Shown: positions 27,263-36,648 of the stretch, piece by piece
How positions within the stretch are numbered: position 1 is the first letter of the stretch
How the letters are laid out: each line of letters opens with the position of its first letter
Assembly (NCBI GenBank): GCA_041675005.1
Contig: JBAYUQ010000002.1
Location: forward strand, 124,001-188,000
Direction: 5' to 3'
Length of the DNA stretch: 64,000 bases
From: PGYR01 sp041675005
GTDB lineage: Bacteria > Bacteroidota > Ignavibacteria > Kapaibacteriales > UBA2268
The notes under the pieces: model-generated
Seen by the model: the letters and a program-made list of their open reading frames with translations, nothing else
Databases searched by the model: none
What the model was told of the DNA's origin: nothing
Made by a program: the position numbers and the translations under genes

Positions 27263-28840
27263 ATGAAAAGAAGAGATTTTATATACACGACAGGTCTTAC
27301 TACTTCGGCAGTTATGTTAGGTGGTATGCAACTAGCAAAAGGAGCTCCGATATTCAATCAATTTGCTAATTTGGCAAAAGCTGAAGATAGAAAACTAATC
27401 TTAATATTTCTAAATGGAGGAAATGACGGTCTAAATACTGTAATTCCTCTTGATCAATATGGAAATCTATACAATGCAAGACAGAATGTATTAGTTCCGG
27501 AAAATTTAATATTGAAATTACGAGATGATGTAGGGTTGAACCCAGCACTATCTGGCATGAAAGAACTATATGACGAGGGGAAGCTACATGTATTACAATC
27601 AGTTGGCTATCCTCAGCCAAACTTCTCGCATTTCAGAAGTACTGATATATGGACATCTGCTTCTGATTCGGATAAAGTAATTTCATCAGGGTGGCTTGGA
27701 AGAGAATTATATACTAAGCATCCTAATTATCCTACTAATTATCCGAATCCCGATAATTTAGATCCCCTTTCTATTACTTACGGCTCTTTTGTCTCCCCTA
27801 CTTGCCAAGGACCCGCTTTGGGTATGGGAATGGCAATTACGCCAAATGGCGAAGGAAAGATTGATATCTATAATATTAATTCTGGTGGTATAGACACTAC
27901 ACCTGCTACTCCAGCAGGTAATGAGATTGAATATATAAGACAAATTATAAACCAGACAAAAGTTTATAGAGAAACATTAGTAGATTCTTTTGAAAAAGGT
28001 GAAAAACTAATGTCTTCTAAATGGGATAAAGCAGGTAATAATAATAGATTAATCGGTCAATTGCAAGTAACGGCTAAGCTAATTGCTGGTGGTAGTAAGA
28101 CAAGAATCTTTGTGCATAGTTTGGGTGGATTCGATACTCATGCAAATCAAGTTCAACAAGATGGTGATGTACAAGGTAACCACTACGAACTTTTAAAGAT
28201 GATTTCTGAATCTGTGGCTGCTTTCCAAGATGAGATGAAATTGCAAAACTTGGAAGATAATGTTGTTGGTATGACTTTTTCCGAATTCGGAAGAAGAATA
28301 ATATCTAATGCAAGCAATGGAACAGATCATGGGTCTGCGGCTCCGTTATTTGTATTTGGTTCTAAAGTTATACCTGGCATACAAGGAGATAATCCCAATA
28401 TACCTTCAACTGTTACTGTTCAAGATAACTTACCTATGCAGTTTGACTTTAGATCTATCTATTACTCATTATTGAAAGATTGGTTTGAAGTAGAAGATAA
28501 AGATTTAGAGAACATAATGCTAGGTAAACATCAGCATTTGAATATTATTCAGACAAGTCAATCAAGTGTAGAGAATAATTATTCTCCCGGAGATTTCGAT
28601 GTCTTCCCTAACCCAATGAACGGTAGTGGAAATCTGAAATTCAAGGCAGAAGCAGGTATGACCTTTATATCCATCTATAATAATAGAGGGCAAGAAGTTA
28701 AGAAAATATTTGAAGGACAGACAATCAGTGCTAATAAGGAACTCAGCTTTGAAACAAATGGGCTCAATAGTGGAAATTACCACATAAGAGTCCAGACTGG
28801 AAACAAACAAATAGTAAGACCATTACAAATAGTAAAATAG
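27263..28840 (+). CDS. DUF1501 family protein with Tat-like signal and T9SS CTD
   Basis: A 525-residue DUF1501 protein related to the alkaline phosphatase/sulfatase fold. The N-terminus MKRRDFIYTTG followed by a weakly hydrophobic stretch resembles a twin-arginine signal. The body contains LIFLNGGNDGLNTVIP (about 46-61), FSHFRSTDIW, VHSLGGFDTH and FSEFGRRI with NGTDHGSAAPLFVFG, which are the conserved family blocks. The last 75 residues (after about 450) are a T9SS type A sorting domain ending VRPLQIVK. A strong ribosome site, AAGGAGA, precedes the ATG. The combination suggests a folded, perhaps cofactor-bearing protein displayed on the surface together with its DUF1800 partner. Confidence 0.88.
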   Translation: MKRRDFIYTTGLTTSAVMLGGMQLAKGAPIFNQFANLAKAEDRKLILIFLNGGNDGLNTVIPLDQYGNLYNARQNVLVPENLILKLRDDVGLNPALSGMKELYDEGKLHVLQSVGYPQPNFSHFRSTDIWTSASDSDKVISSGWLGRELYTKHPNYPTNYPNPDNLDPLSITYGSFVSPTCQGPALGMGMAITPNGEGKIDIYNINSGGIDTTPATPAGNEIEYIRQIINQTKVYRETLVDSFEKGEKLMSSKWDKAGNNNRLIGQLQVTAKLIAGGSKTRIFVHSLGGFDTHANQVQQDGDVQGNHYELLKMISESVAAFQDEMKLQNLEDNVVGMTFSEFGRRIISNASNGTDHGSAAPLFVFGSKVIPGIQGDNPNIPSTVTVQDNLPMQFDFRSIYYSLLKDWFEVEDKDLENIMLGKHQHLNIIQTSQSSVENNYSPGDFDVFPNPMNGSGNLKFKAEAGMTFISIYNNRGQEVKKIFEGQTISANKELSFETNGLNSGNYHIRVQTGNKQIVRPLQIVK

Positions 28841-28842
28841 AC

Positions 28843-28880
28843 AAAAAAAATCCCGCTCAAAAAAGCGGGATTTTTAATTT
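28843..28880. terminator. Bidirectional terminator between the DUF1501 and beta-barrel genes
   Basis: The stem TCCCGCT/AGCGGGA (28851-28857 with 28864-28870) is flanked by an A-run on the left and a T-run on the right, so it can stop transcripts from both convergent genes. Confidence 0.9.
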
Positions 28881-28907
28881 TTAATCAAATTAATCTTTTA
28901 AATCAGA

Positions 28908-29393
28908 TTAAATTGGGAACATTGCAGAAGCACTTATAACTAATTGGTCATAAGATGATAGTACATATTTTATTTCAGGTAAGATAAAAAAGCTACCTAA
29001 ATCAAATTTAGCACCAGCACCAACATTAAGTCCAATTTCTGAGTTAGAAACTGATCCACTACCTGCAAAACCATAATCAAAATCAATGCTTTGAACTGCA
29101 TAATTTAAACCGCCAAGTAGATAGAAATTAGTCCCTTTGTTTTGAGTTAATGCATATTGAACATTAACATTAAGCTCCCAGAAAGTAACAAACTCATCAG
29201 TTAAGTAGTATTTAAAATCAGGTGCAATTTGTACAGGTGCATCTATATCAATAACTGCACCAGCTTGGATTGCTAGTTTTTCAATATCAGTACCATAACC
29301 AAGACCTCCACCAACCATTGTAGATGATTTTGCATTTAAATTAGAAAACGTAAATGCAACCATTACTGCGAAAAGTATAAAAAACTTCTTCAT
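28908..29393 (-). CDS. Small outer-membrane beta-barrel protein
   Basis: A 161-residue protein with a clear signal peptide (MKKFFILFAVMVAFTFSNLNAKSS). The remainder consists of alternating amphipathic strands (for example FYLLGGLNYAVQSI and LNVGAGAKFDLGSFF) and ends in an aromatic/hydrophobic strand, as in 8-stranded OmpW/OmpX-like barrels. It has no recognisable enzymatic motif. It is a single gene with a ribosome site AAGGAG, and it converges on the DUF1501 gene across a shared terminator. A role in outer-membrane structure or small-molecule passage is inferred from fold only. Confidence 0.7.
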   Translation of the reverse strand: MKKFFILFAVMVAFTFSNLNAKSSTMVGGGLGYGTDIEKLAIQAGAVIDIDAPVQIAPDFKYYLTDEFVTFWELNVNVQYALTQNKGTNFYLLGGLNYAVQSIDFDYGFAGSGSVSNSEIGLNVGAGAKFDLGSFFILPEIKYVLSSYDQLVISASAMFPI

Positions 29394-29456
29394 AAACTAA
29401 AACTCCTTATATTTGAATAAATTCATTTATACAATATAAGTAGTTCGAAGGACAAA

Positions 29457-29795
29457 TTGAAAATTTTGTGGATAATTTTAATACTTTTTTATATTATTTC
29501 TTGTAGCTACGAGCAACAGAGTAGTATAGAAACTATTGATAATTCAAATAATTACAGCATTGATAGTTTGAAGGAAGATAAATCAGAAAAGCTTCGTGAA
29601 AAGATTGAATTTTCTATCACTCATCTGAATAAAATAATAGAACGAAATGAGAATAAAATAACAGAATGGGAATCTGAGTTGTTAATAGCAGACTCAGCTA
29701 GAAATATAGACCTACATATAGATATAAATCAGATGAAAAACAGAGTTGTTATTCAAAAAGAAAGATTAAGACGGCTGAAAAGTAAAGATGACTAA
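29457..29795 (+). CDS. Small coiled-coil lipoprotein
   Basis: A 112-residue predicted lipoprotein with a lipobox IISC around residues 13-16. A charged helical C-terminal region (about 40-110, rich in E, K, R and I/L heptads) probably forms a coiled coil. The start is TTG at 29457, chosen because it gives the complete signal peptide and has AAGGA 4 bp upstream. No family is recognised. It is divergent from the small beta-barrel gene, and its stop overlaps the PorV/PorQ stop in the shared CTAA. Confidence 0.6.
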   Translation: MKILWIILILFYIISCSYEQQSSIETIDNSNNYSIDSLKEDKSEKLREKIEFSITHLNKIIERNENKITEWESELLIADSARNIDLHIDINQMKNRVVIQKERLRRLKSKDD

Positions 29796-30727
29796 AGTTC
29801 TAATGCTAAACTAAATCTATGCAACCCAATAGATGCACCGTATTCAGCATAACCATAGTCAAAATCAACATCTTCGAATTTGATACCTATACCACCACTT
29901 AACCCAGAAAGTCCTTTGTTCTCGTCAGCTGATGCGAAGTTTCTAATCTGATTATCATACCCAGCTCTTAGATTTATAACTTTACTCAAATAAAGCTCAC
30001 CCCCAATCGCGAAATTTTTAAATCTATCAAAGAATCCATCGACATCATCAGCTAAATGATGAAATGAGAAGTTTATAAGCAACGGTAGCCCTTTTAATCT
30101 ATGATTCACACCAATTCTCGCATCAGTGGGCATAGTAGCTGCTTGGCCGTTCAATGAGCTCATTTCAGACCCTAGATGAAGCAAAGAGAAACCTAGATTA
30201 GTTCGTTCATTAACTCTGTAGAACATACCAGCATCAACGGCGAAAGCCGATGAACTTTGTGATTCTAGAGTTAAGTAAATAAATTTACCTGTTACACCAT
30301 AATACCAATTAGAGTCTAATTCATTAGAGTATGTAACACCGAATGATAGATCAGATCCAGAGAAACCATTTCCGTATAGCTTACCTTCACTATCAAGATA
30401 ATCGAAAGAACCGTAGCTATTAAAATTGATTTGTGCCGCTAGTGAAGCGCCATCCAAATCGAATTGATTTATTTTATAGACTATATTCCCTGAATTTATA
30501 TCAAGTACATGTTTTGAAAAAGTAGTAGAAAGAGTTTTCTCATTTGCTGATTGCAAAAGTGCAGGATTGAAGAATATTAGCGATGCATCATCTTCTATTG
30601 AGACAACGGCATTACCGAGAGCTGCTGCCCTGGCAGTAGAGTTAAATCTCATGAAATTATAAGGAGTATCATCTGCGAACATAGTAGTAACAGCTAACAT
30701 CAATAGTGCTAATATTGTCTTTTTCAT
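29792..30727 (-). CDS. PorV/PorQ family outer-membrane protein (type IX secretion)
   Basis: A 311-residue protein with a signal peptide (about 1-18) and a FadL-like beta-barrel pattern. The N-terminal family signature is clear: NFMRFNSTARAAALGNA followed by DDASLIFFNPALL. The C-terminus FDYGYAEYGASIGLHRFSLAL is also characteristic. PorV shuttles T9SS cargo from the translocon to the attachment complex, and PorQ takes part in the same process. The length is nearer to PorQ, but I cannot separate the two from sequence alone. It fits the many CTD cargo proteins in this window. No other T9SS component is seen here. Confidence 0.82.
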   Translation of the reverse strand: MKKTILALLMLAVTTMFADDTPYNFMRFNSTARAAALGNAVVSIEDDASLIFFNPALLQSANEKTLSTTFSKHVLDINSGNIVYKINQFDLDGASLAAQINFNSYGSFDYLDSEGKLYGNGFSGSDLSFGVTYSNELDSNWYYGVTGKFIYLTLESQSSSAFAVDAGMFYRVNERTNLGFSLLHLGSEMSSLNGQAATMPTDARIGVNHRLKGLPLLINFSFHHLADDVDGFFDRFKNFAIGGELYLSKVINLRAGYDNQIRNFASADENKGLSGLSGGIGIKFEDVDFDYGYAEYGASIGLHRFSLALEL

Positions 30728-30768
30728 TTATTAAGTGCCTTTTTTCTTCAGTAATAAAGTAAAGATAT

Positions 30769-31182
30769 TTATAGTTTACCTAAGTGTTTTTGTAATAGTT
30801 CTACATACATTTTTGGCGGTCTTACTGGCTTCATAGTTTCTGCATTTGCAAATACATGATTAGTATAACCTTCTGCAATTAATACATTATTGCAACTAAT
30901 AGTATATATAAACTGAATTTTAGCAGATAAAGTTTCATCTAGACGAGCATTTATTTCCAATACATCATCATAATACGCTGGTTTAATATACTTTACATAC
31001 GCATCTATAACGGGTAATATGAGTCCATTTTTCTCTACTTCGGTATAGGCCAAGCCCAAATGTCGCATTAACTCATTTCTACCTATCTCAAAATATGACA
31101 GGTAATTACCATTATACACCACACCCATTTTATCAGTATCTGCGTATATAACTCTTCTATTTGCAGTAAACTCTAAACTCAA
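30769..31182 (-). CDS. Acyl-CoA thioesterase (4HBT/YbgC/FadM-like)
   Basis: A 137-residue hotdog-fold thioesterase. The active-site segment YADTDKMGVVYNGNYLSYFE near residues 13-32 contains the catalytic Asp and the conserved HxNY-equivalent, NGNYL. The length matches YbgC/FadM proteins, which hydrolyse short- or long-chain acyl-CoA in the cytoplasm. The ATG overlaps the parB stop (ATGA), so it is translated with the chromosome-partitioning genes. That pairing has no obvious functional logic. Confidence 0.88.
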   Translation of the reverse strand: MSLEFTANRRVIYADTDKMGVVYNGNYLSYFEIGRNELMRHLGLAYTEVEKNGLILPVIDAYVKYIKPAYYDDVLEINARLDETLSAKIQFIYTISCNNVLIAEGYTNHVFANAETMKPVRPPKMYVELLQKHLGKL

Positions 31183-32066
31183 TCTAATAACTCTAATATT
31201 CTATTCAAATCTTTTTTGGAATAATAGTTAATCACTATTGAACCTTTCTCATTTTTCTTGAATTTGATACGTACTTCAGTCCCAAATTTAGTTCTCAGGT
31301 TGTCTTCAGTATCGTCAATTATTGCCTTTAATTCTTGAGATAATTCTTCTTTTTCAGATTCATCTTTCTTTGTCAGCTTACCAAAATTCTTAACGTAATT
31401 CTCAGTTTCACGTACTGATAATTCGTTTTCAATTATGTGTTTCCAAGCTTTTATAATACTAGGTATATCGCTTAAACCTAGCAAAGTTCTAGCATGTCCA
31501 CCAGAGATTTCATTTTGAGAAAGACTTTTTTGCACTACATCTGGTAGGTTCAATAATCTTAGATTGTTGGTAACTGTACTTCTGTTTTTACCTACTTGCT
31601 TAGCTACTTCTTCTTGTGTAAGTTTGAATTCGTCTATTAATCGTTTGTAACTAATCGCTATTTCAATAGGATTAAGATCTTCTCTTTGTAGATTTTCGAT
31701 GATTGCAAACTGAAGCATCTGCTCATCGTCAACATTCTCTTTTATATAAGCAGGAATCTCTTTTAGTCCTATCAATTTGGAGGCCCTGAAACGACGTTCA
31801 CCTGAGATAAGCTCAAAATGCTCATCTACCCTACGAACAGAAATAGGTTGGATTAGACCATGAGTTTTGATAGATTCAGCTAGCTCTTCCAAAGCAGTTT
31901 GATCAAATTCCTTACGGGGTTGCCAAGGGTTTATTCTGATTTTCTTAATAGGAATACTCGAACTAGAACCTGCATTTTTTGAGGATTCTACTTCGCTATC
32001 TTCATCTCTTTTTATATCTGGAATCAAGGCACTAAGCCCTCTCCCCAATCCTTTCTTTTTAACCAT
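31179..32066 (-). CDS. parB: Chromosome-partitioning protein ParB
   Basis: A 295-residue ParB/Spo0J protein. It has the N-terminal GRGLSALIPD, the CTPase/ParB-N domain (about 35-125) with GERRFRASKLIGL, and a helix-turn-helix DNA-binding region (about 130-200, with GKNRSTVTNNLRLL and GGHARTLLGL). A C-terminal dimerisation segment ends the protein. ParB loads as a CTP-dependent clamp at parS sites and guides ParA-driven origin segregation. It lies 9 bp after parA and overlaps the thioesterase gene. I found no convincing full parS palindrome in the window. Confidence 0.96.
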   Translation of the reverse strand: MVKKKGLGRGLSALIPDIKRDEDSEVESSKNAGSSSSIPIKKIRINPWQPRKEFDQTALEELAESIKTHGLIQPISVRRVDEHFELISGERRFRASKLIGLKEIPAYIKENVDDEQMLQFAIIENLQREDLNPIEIAISYKRLIDEFKLTQEEVAKQVGKNRSTVTNNLRLLNLPDVVQKSLSQNEISGGHARTLLGLSDIPSIIKAWKHIIENELSVRETENYVKNFGKLTKKDESEKEELSQELKAIIDDTEDNLRTKFGTEVRIKFKKNEKGSIVINYYSKKDLNRILELLD

Positions 32067-32075
32067 GCTATATTA

Positions 32076-32843
32076 TTATTTCGAGTTTTTAATTATTTCT
32101 TTAGCTAATGCTAGATAGTTTTGTGAACCTTTAGAAACAGCATCATATAATATTACCGGTTTACCGTGACTTGGTGATTCCGATAATCTTACGTTTCTAC
32201 TTATAATTGTTTTAAATACTTTATCTGTAAAATGCTTTTTCACTTCTTCTACAACTTCATTTGATAGATTCAATCGGCTGTCATACATTGTCAGAAGTAC
32301 ACCTTCTATTTCCAAATCATCATTAAGATGTTTACGTACTATACTTATTGTGTTTAATAACTGTCCCAATCCTTCTAATGCATAATACTCGCATTGTACG
32401 GGGATTAATACACTATCAGAAGCAGTTAATGCATTCAAGGTAAGTAATCCCAACGAGGGTGGGCAATCAATAATGATATAGTCGTATTTTTTTTCAAGTG
32501 CATCGAATTTGTTTTTTAGTTGAAGCTCTCTATTTTTACGAGAAATCATTTCTATTTCTGCACCAACTAAGTCAATATGCGAAGGAATCAGTTTAAGAAA
32601 CTCTAACTCTGTATCAACTGTTGCTTCATCCATTGAGTCTTCATTTACGAGTACATCATAGCTAGATATTTCTTGGCTTTTAGAATCTACACCTAATCCT
32701 GCTGTTGCATTGGCTTGTGGATCCAAATCCAAGAGCAATACTTTCTTTTCTAATGCAGCTAGTGAAGCAGCTATATTAACTGCCGATGTAGTCTTCCCTA
32801 CTCCGCCTTTCTGATTAGCAACTGAAATTATTCTATTGTTCAT
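32076..32843 (-). CDS. parA: Chromosome-partitioning ATPase ParA (Soj)
   Basis: A 255-residue ParA/MinD-class ATPase. It has the deviant Walker A KGGVGKTT at about residues 10-17, the A' motif LLDLDPQANAT, and Walker B DYIIIDCPPSLGLLTLNAL. A short N-terminus without a helix-turn-helix marks it as the chromosomal Soj type rather than a large plasmid ParA. It forms an operon with parB and the thioesterase. A minus-strand terminator of the next cargo gene separates it from that gene only downstream of its own promoter region. Confidence 0.96.
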   Translation of the reverse strand: MNNRIISVANQKGGVGKTTSAVNIAASLAALEKKVLLLDLDPQANATAGLGVDSKSQEISSYDVLVNEDSMDEATVDTELEFLKLIPSHIDLVGAEIEMISRKNRELQLKNKFDALEKKYDYIIIDCPPSLGLLTLNALTASDSVLIPVQCEYYALEGLGQLLNTISIVRKHLNDDLEIEGVLLTMYDSRLNLSNEVVEEVKKHFTDKVFKTIISRNVRLSESPSHGKPVILYDAVSKGSQNYLALAKEIIKNSK

Positions 32844-32904
32844 CTAATTATTCAATCAATTTAAGATTTATTTTTTGCTGTTTAAAACTTTAGAAATTAA
32901 AAAT

Positions 32905-32940
32905 AAAAAACCCCTTATCCTATGAATTGGAAAAGGGGTT
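32905..32940 (-). terminator. Rho-independent terminator after the 1209-residue cargo gene
   Basis: On the minus strand, AACCCCTT pairs with AAGGGGTT around a 16-base interior and is followed by TTTTTTATTT. It separates the VWA cargo gene from parA. Confidence 0.82.
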
Positions 32941-32960
32941 TATAACTTTTTCGAAAAGCA

Positions 32961-35900
32961 CTATTTTATAATAGCTATTTTCTTGAAAAACTCTTGTGTA
33001 GGAGTTTCAAAATAAATTAAATAATAACCAGAATTCAAAGTTTCAATTCCGAATGGAATACTATAGCTTCCTTCAGATGTTATATTTCGTTCATCTAAGT
33101 TAATTTTATTACCAATCATATCGAATACACTAACAGTGTGAATCCCCTTCTCTACTGTAGATAGTTCTATACTAGTACTAGATACAATAGGATTCTGGAT
33201 TAATTTGATAGATGGCGTAATTTCAGAAAGAGTAAATAATCTAAGATGACCACCTTCTTCACATACGCCTGTCAATGTAAACTCAGCTGTATCAAGTACA
33301 AAATCCGCTACCCCTCCAGAAAGCACATCAACTGATTTTATAGCAATTTCAGTTACTTGCTTATTACCTAATTTTGCTATCATTGGAATATTAGCAAATG
33401 CAAATTGTGCTTGTGTCTGATTAACTTTAGGAGTTTGAGTAAATTTAATTTCACCTGTAATATCAAGTTCAGCAATATCTTCAGATATAACAGTATGAGG
33501 TCTATCAGTCGGCTGCATAACAGTGTAGTTATACTGAATCACTATTCTCAAATCTTTGTGTAATAGCTCATCTAGATTGTCATTTTTGTCAAGTATAAAA
33601 ACAGGTAAAGTAAAATTCTCACCCGGAGATGCTGATAGAGCTTCAGTAGTTGCTTCGCCCTTAACAAGAATTAAATCGAATTGACCATTATCTGTATTCA
33701 ATCCAGCAGACTGAGTACCACCACTATTTAACGCATCTGCTTTTATAAAGTTAAGAGGAGAAGTTGTAGATGGTAATCCATTTAATACTTTGAATTGCAT
33801 ATTATATATCTGAGTACCTGTAAAAGGAGAATTCAAATTGAACTTATGCGAAACTTGGTTAATACCAACAGCAGTTCCGTTTAATGGACTAAGTAATGAT
33901 TCATCAAACTGAACCGTAAACTCAACAGAGCTAGTACCAGAGGATAGGAATCCACCAAGACCACTTAGGGTAACCGGGATAGTTGTGATTCTTCCAATAT
34001 AGTCTTTGTTATCATTAGCTATTGAAAGACTTGCTATTGACAATGTCGGTTTTCCTTCTACAGTAATATCATCTAATGTAACATTGCATGGTTGATTAAT
34101 AACTAAATACAGAAAACCAGATTTATCAACTGGATTGCCCGCATTCGGAGTATAAGTAATGTCTAACTTGTATGTACCACTACCAGGAACAGAAAAGCTA
34201 GTTGCACTAACATTGAATTCTGGGATTGGGTTTTTAGAAGCATCACCAACATAAGCATCAACAACATCATACGGTGCTGTATTTGGATTTGATATATCAA
34301 CAGTTGACATTTCACTTGTACCAATAACAGCGGCTATAGATACGGCTTGACTTTGTACTTCTGGTGAGTTGATAGACCCAGTCACATTAATTTTTTTAAC
34401 TACATTACCGCACTCACTGGTAAAAGTAATAACACCGTTATAAGTATTGTTAACTCCTGATTCGAAACTAATAGTTACAACTGCTGTACCAGAAGTAAGA
34501 TCGTAACTAACTAAATTCGTTTTGAATTCGGGTAAACTAGATGAGGCAGTTACATTGTAACCGAAAGAACTCACATTACTTAAAGTAACAGTCTTAGTAG
34601 CAGGATTACCAACATTACCACATATCTCACCAAAGTTATGATTCGGTTCAGATACATTATAATCTACAGCTAACATTTCACCATCTAATTTCACTTTATA
34701 AATGCTATTGTCAGAGTTGTTAGTAAATACTAAATTTGTAGTATGAACTCCGTTTGATTGTGGAGTAAACTCAACTATTACATCAGTACTATTACTACTA
34801 TTGGGACCAACTTTCAAAGAAGTGTTCCCTATTAGATTGAAGTTAATAACATCTTCAAGAGTTATACTACTGATATCTAACTCAACTGGTCCATCGTTTC
34901 TTACTTCAACAGTAATTGTAGATTTAGGATTTATACAATTTACATCAGCAAAAGTAGCAGCAGTTGCAGCAATCTGAGGCTTACCGGCACCACCACCTTT
35001 CAACTTAGCTTCGAAATCGCCTTTATCAGTTTTCACTGTATATAGTGCTTCTCTATCGCCTTGGTCAGTAGGTCTGAATGTAGCTTCTATGTCTATACAT
35101 TCTCCTGGAGCAAGGGTCTTAGATTGGCTAGTAACCCCAAAATCAGACTGGTGTGCACCGCCGGAGACTAGTATATTGCTTAATTTAAGCGGTTCATCTG
35201 TTAGATTACAAAATCTTTGTGTAAAAGTTTTAGTTTCCTGGTCCCCTTGATTAACATTTGCGAAAATAATATCTTCTGCAAAGATAAACCCAGTTCTTGG
35301 AGTCATAGTCAAACCAGAGCATCCAGAACCCTCGAAATTAATAGTTCCACCATAAAACTCTCTATTCTCAGGTTTAATAGAAACTTTGATTATTCTTGAT
35401 TCACCTTTATTCAAAGTAAACGGAGGAGCAGAGCCACCCCAATTAGAAACAGTGAATATATTGGCTGGCGCCGCATTGAATCCAGTAATTATCAGTTTAT
35501 TTTTTTCTGCTTTGATTGTAACATCAAAATCTTTAGCTACATTCAATACTTGGTTTACTTCTAAGAAACTACGTTTCGTAATGTCTAGATTCGGCTTTAA
35601 TTCATCAGAAATTATATATGCTTTTGTATCAGATACTGCAGGATTAAATCCAGTATATGTTAGCTCTATCTCACCATCATTACAATCAGACTCGAAATCT
35701 ATATAACAAGGTGCAGGAGTACCAAATCCTTGTGCTGATTGTAATATATTTGAATAAATATCAGCCACTTGCTGTTCATTTAACAGATTTTCGTAATAAT
35801 CACCACCAGTGGCAGTAGATATATTTTTTAATTTTGCTTTCGATAACGGGTCTAAAGAAGTATCACTTGGATCAGGAGAAGTTGGTCCAATTGCAAGTGA

Positions 35901-36590
35901 ATAAATCGTTGTATTCGTTGCTTTAGCTTTTGCTATAATAGTACCATCTTTTATAGCTCCATGTTTTGCATTTTCTTGGTGAAAACCATCAGTCATAAAT
36001 ACAATAACAGGTTTATACTGTGCATCTTTAACTAATCCGAATGCTCCGCCTTCGTCATTCTCATTATATCCTAGAAACCCAGCATTATAATTAGTTGCAT
36101 TTATTAGTCTATAATCAGCAGCTTGCTTTAATGAGTCCTTATCTGTGGTAAACCTTTGAAGTTGATTATAATCAAACTCTTTAGAGAAAACACCTATAGC
36201 ACATTCGAATTGTCCATCTGGCAACTGGTCAATAAACTGTTTAGCTACATTCTTTATGACAGTATGTCTTGAAGGAGGATCAGAAGATTCATTACTTATA
36301 TTAGCATCCATAGAACCAGAAGCATCGAAGATTAATATCAATGAGAATCTAGCCTGATCTGGAGGACAAGTCGGGGCAGTAAAAGGAGTATTAATACCCA
36401 AATCCTTCAACTGGAAGTCCAGATTACTTAGATTTCTGATTTCAACCCCGCCAGCATCTTTCACTCTGAATTCTGCTCTGAGAGTTGGGAAATTAGTTGT
36501 TACGACTCTTTCTATTTCTATAGATTGAGCGAATACCATATTACTACATGAGAATAGTAACAAGTAAATTAGAATCTTAATATTTTTCAT
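32961..36590 (-). CDS. Giant T9SS cargo: VWA domain, choice-of-anchor repeats, cohesin-like domain, CTD
   Basis: A 1209-residue secreted protein with a signal peptide ending VFAQ (about 1-22). A von Willebrand A domain spans about 78-285 with a complete metal site: DASGS near residue 88, a Thr in the TNYN segment, and FMTDG. Several choice-of-anchor D-type beta domains follow (about 400-840). A cohesin-like domain lies at about 850-990. A short CEEGGHLRLF motif precedes the T9SS CTD (about 1135-1209, ending FFKKIAIIK). VWA domains with an intact metal site usually bind protein ligands, so an adhesive or scaffolding role is likely but unproven. The gene is separated from both neighbours and ends at a terminator. 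Confidence 0.87.
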   Translation of the reverse strand: MKNIKILIYLLLFSCSNMVFAQSIEIERVVTTNFPTLRAEFRVKDAGGVEIRNLSNLDFQLKDLGINTPFTAPTCPPDQARFSLILIFDASGSMDANISNESSDPPSRHTVIKNVAKQFIDQLPDGQFECAIGVFSKEFDYNQLQRFTTDKDSLKQAADYRLINATNYNAGFLGYNENDEGGAFGLVKDAQYKPVIVFMTDGFHQENAKHGAIKDGTIIAKAKATNTTIYSLAIGPTSPDPSDTSLDPLSKAKLKNISTATGGDYYENLLNEQQVADIYSNILQSAQGFGTPAPCYIDFESDCNDGEIELTYTGFNPAVSDTKAYIISDELKPNLDITKRSFLEVNQVLNVAKDFDVTIKAEKNKLIITGFNAAPANIFTVSNWGGSAPPFTLNKGESRIIKVSIKPENREFYGGTINFEGSGCSGLTMTPRTGFIFAEDIIFANVNQGDQETKTFTQRFCNLTDEPLKLSNILVSGGAHQSDFGVTSQSKTLAPGECIDIEATFRPTDQGDREALYTVKTDKGDFEAKLKGGGAGKPQIAATAATFADVNCINPKSTITVEVRNDGPVELDISSITLEDVINFNLIGNTSLKVGPNSSNSTDVIVEFTPQSNGVHTTNLVFTNNSDNSIYKVKLDGEMLAVDYNVSEPNHNFGEICGNVGNPATKTVTLSNVSSFGYNVTASSSLPEFKTNLVSYDLTSGTAVVTISFESGVNNTYNGVITFTSECGNVVKKINVTGSINSPEVQSQAVSIAAVIGTSEMSTVDISNPNTAPYDVVDAYVGDASKNPIPEFNVSATSFSVPGSGTYKLDITYTPNAGNPVDKSGFLYLVINQPCNVTLDDITVEGKPTLSIASLSIANDNKDYIGRITTIPVTLSGLGGFLSSGTSSVEFTVQFDESLLSPLNGTAVGINQVSHKFNLNSPFTGTQIYNMQFKVLNGLPSTTSPLNFIKADALNSGGTQSAGLNTDNGQFDLILVKGEATTEALSASPGENFTLPVFILDKNDNLDELLHKDLRIVIQYNYTVMQPTDRPHTVISEDIAELDITGEIKFTQTPKVNQTQAQFAFANIPMIAKLGNKQVTEIAIKSVDVLSGGVADFVLDTAEFTLTGVCEEGGHLRLFTLSEITPSIKLIQNPIVSSTSIELSTVEKGIHTVSVFDMIGNKINLDERNITSEGSYSIPFGIETLNSGYYLIYFETPTQEFFKKIAIIK

Positions 36591-36648
36591 TTTTTAATAC
36601 CGTTTTAATTTCTTTTTATAATAACAGTTCAACTGCAAAATAATTACA

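Noticed and set aside
31404..31419. A parS-like half-site (GTTTCACGT) inside parB
   Set aside because: Nine bases match the left half of the parS consensus, but the right half (ACTGAT) does not complete the palindrome. A similar partial match, CACGTGAAA, lies in ptsI near 42407. Both are likely chance.
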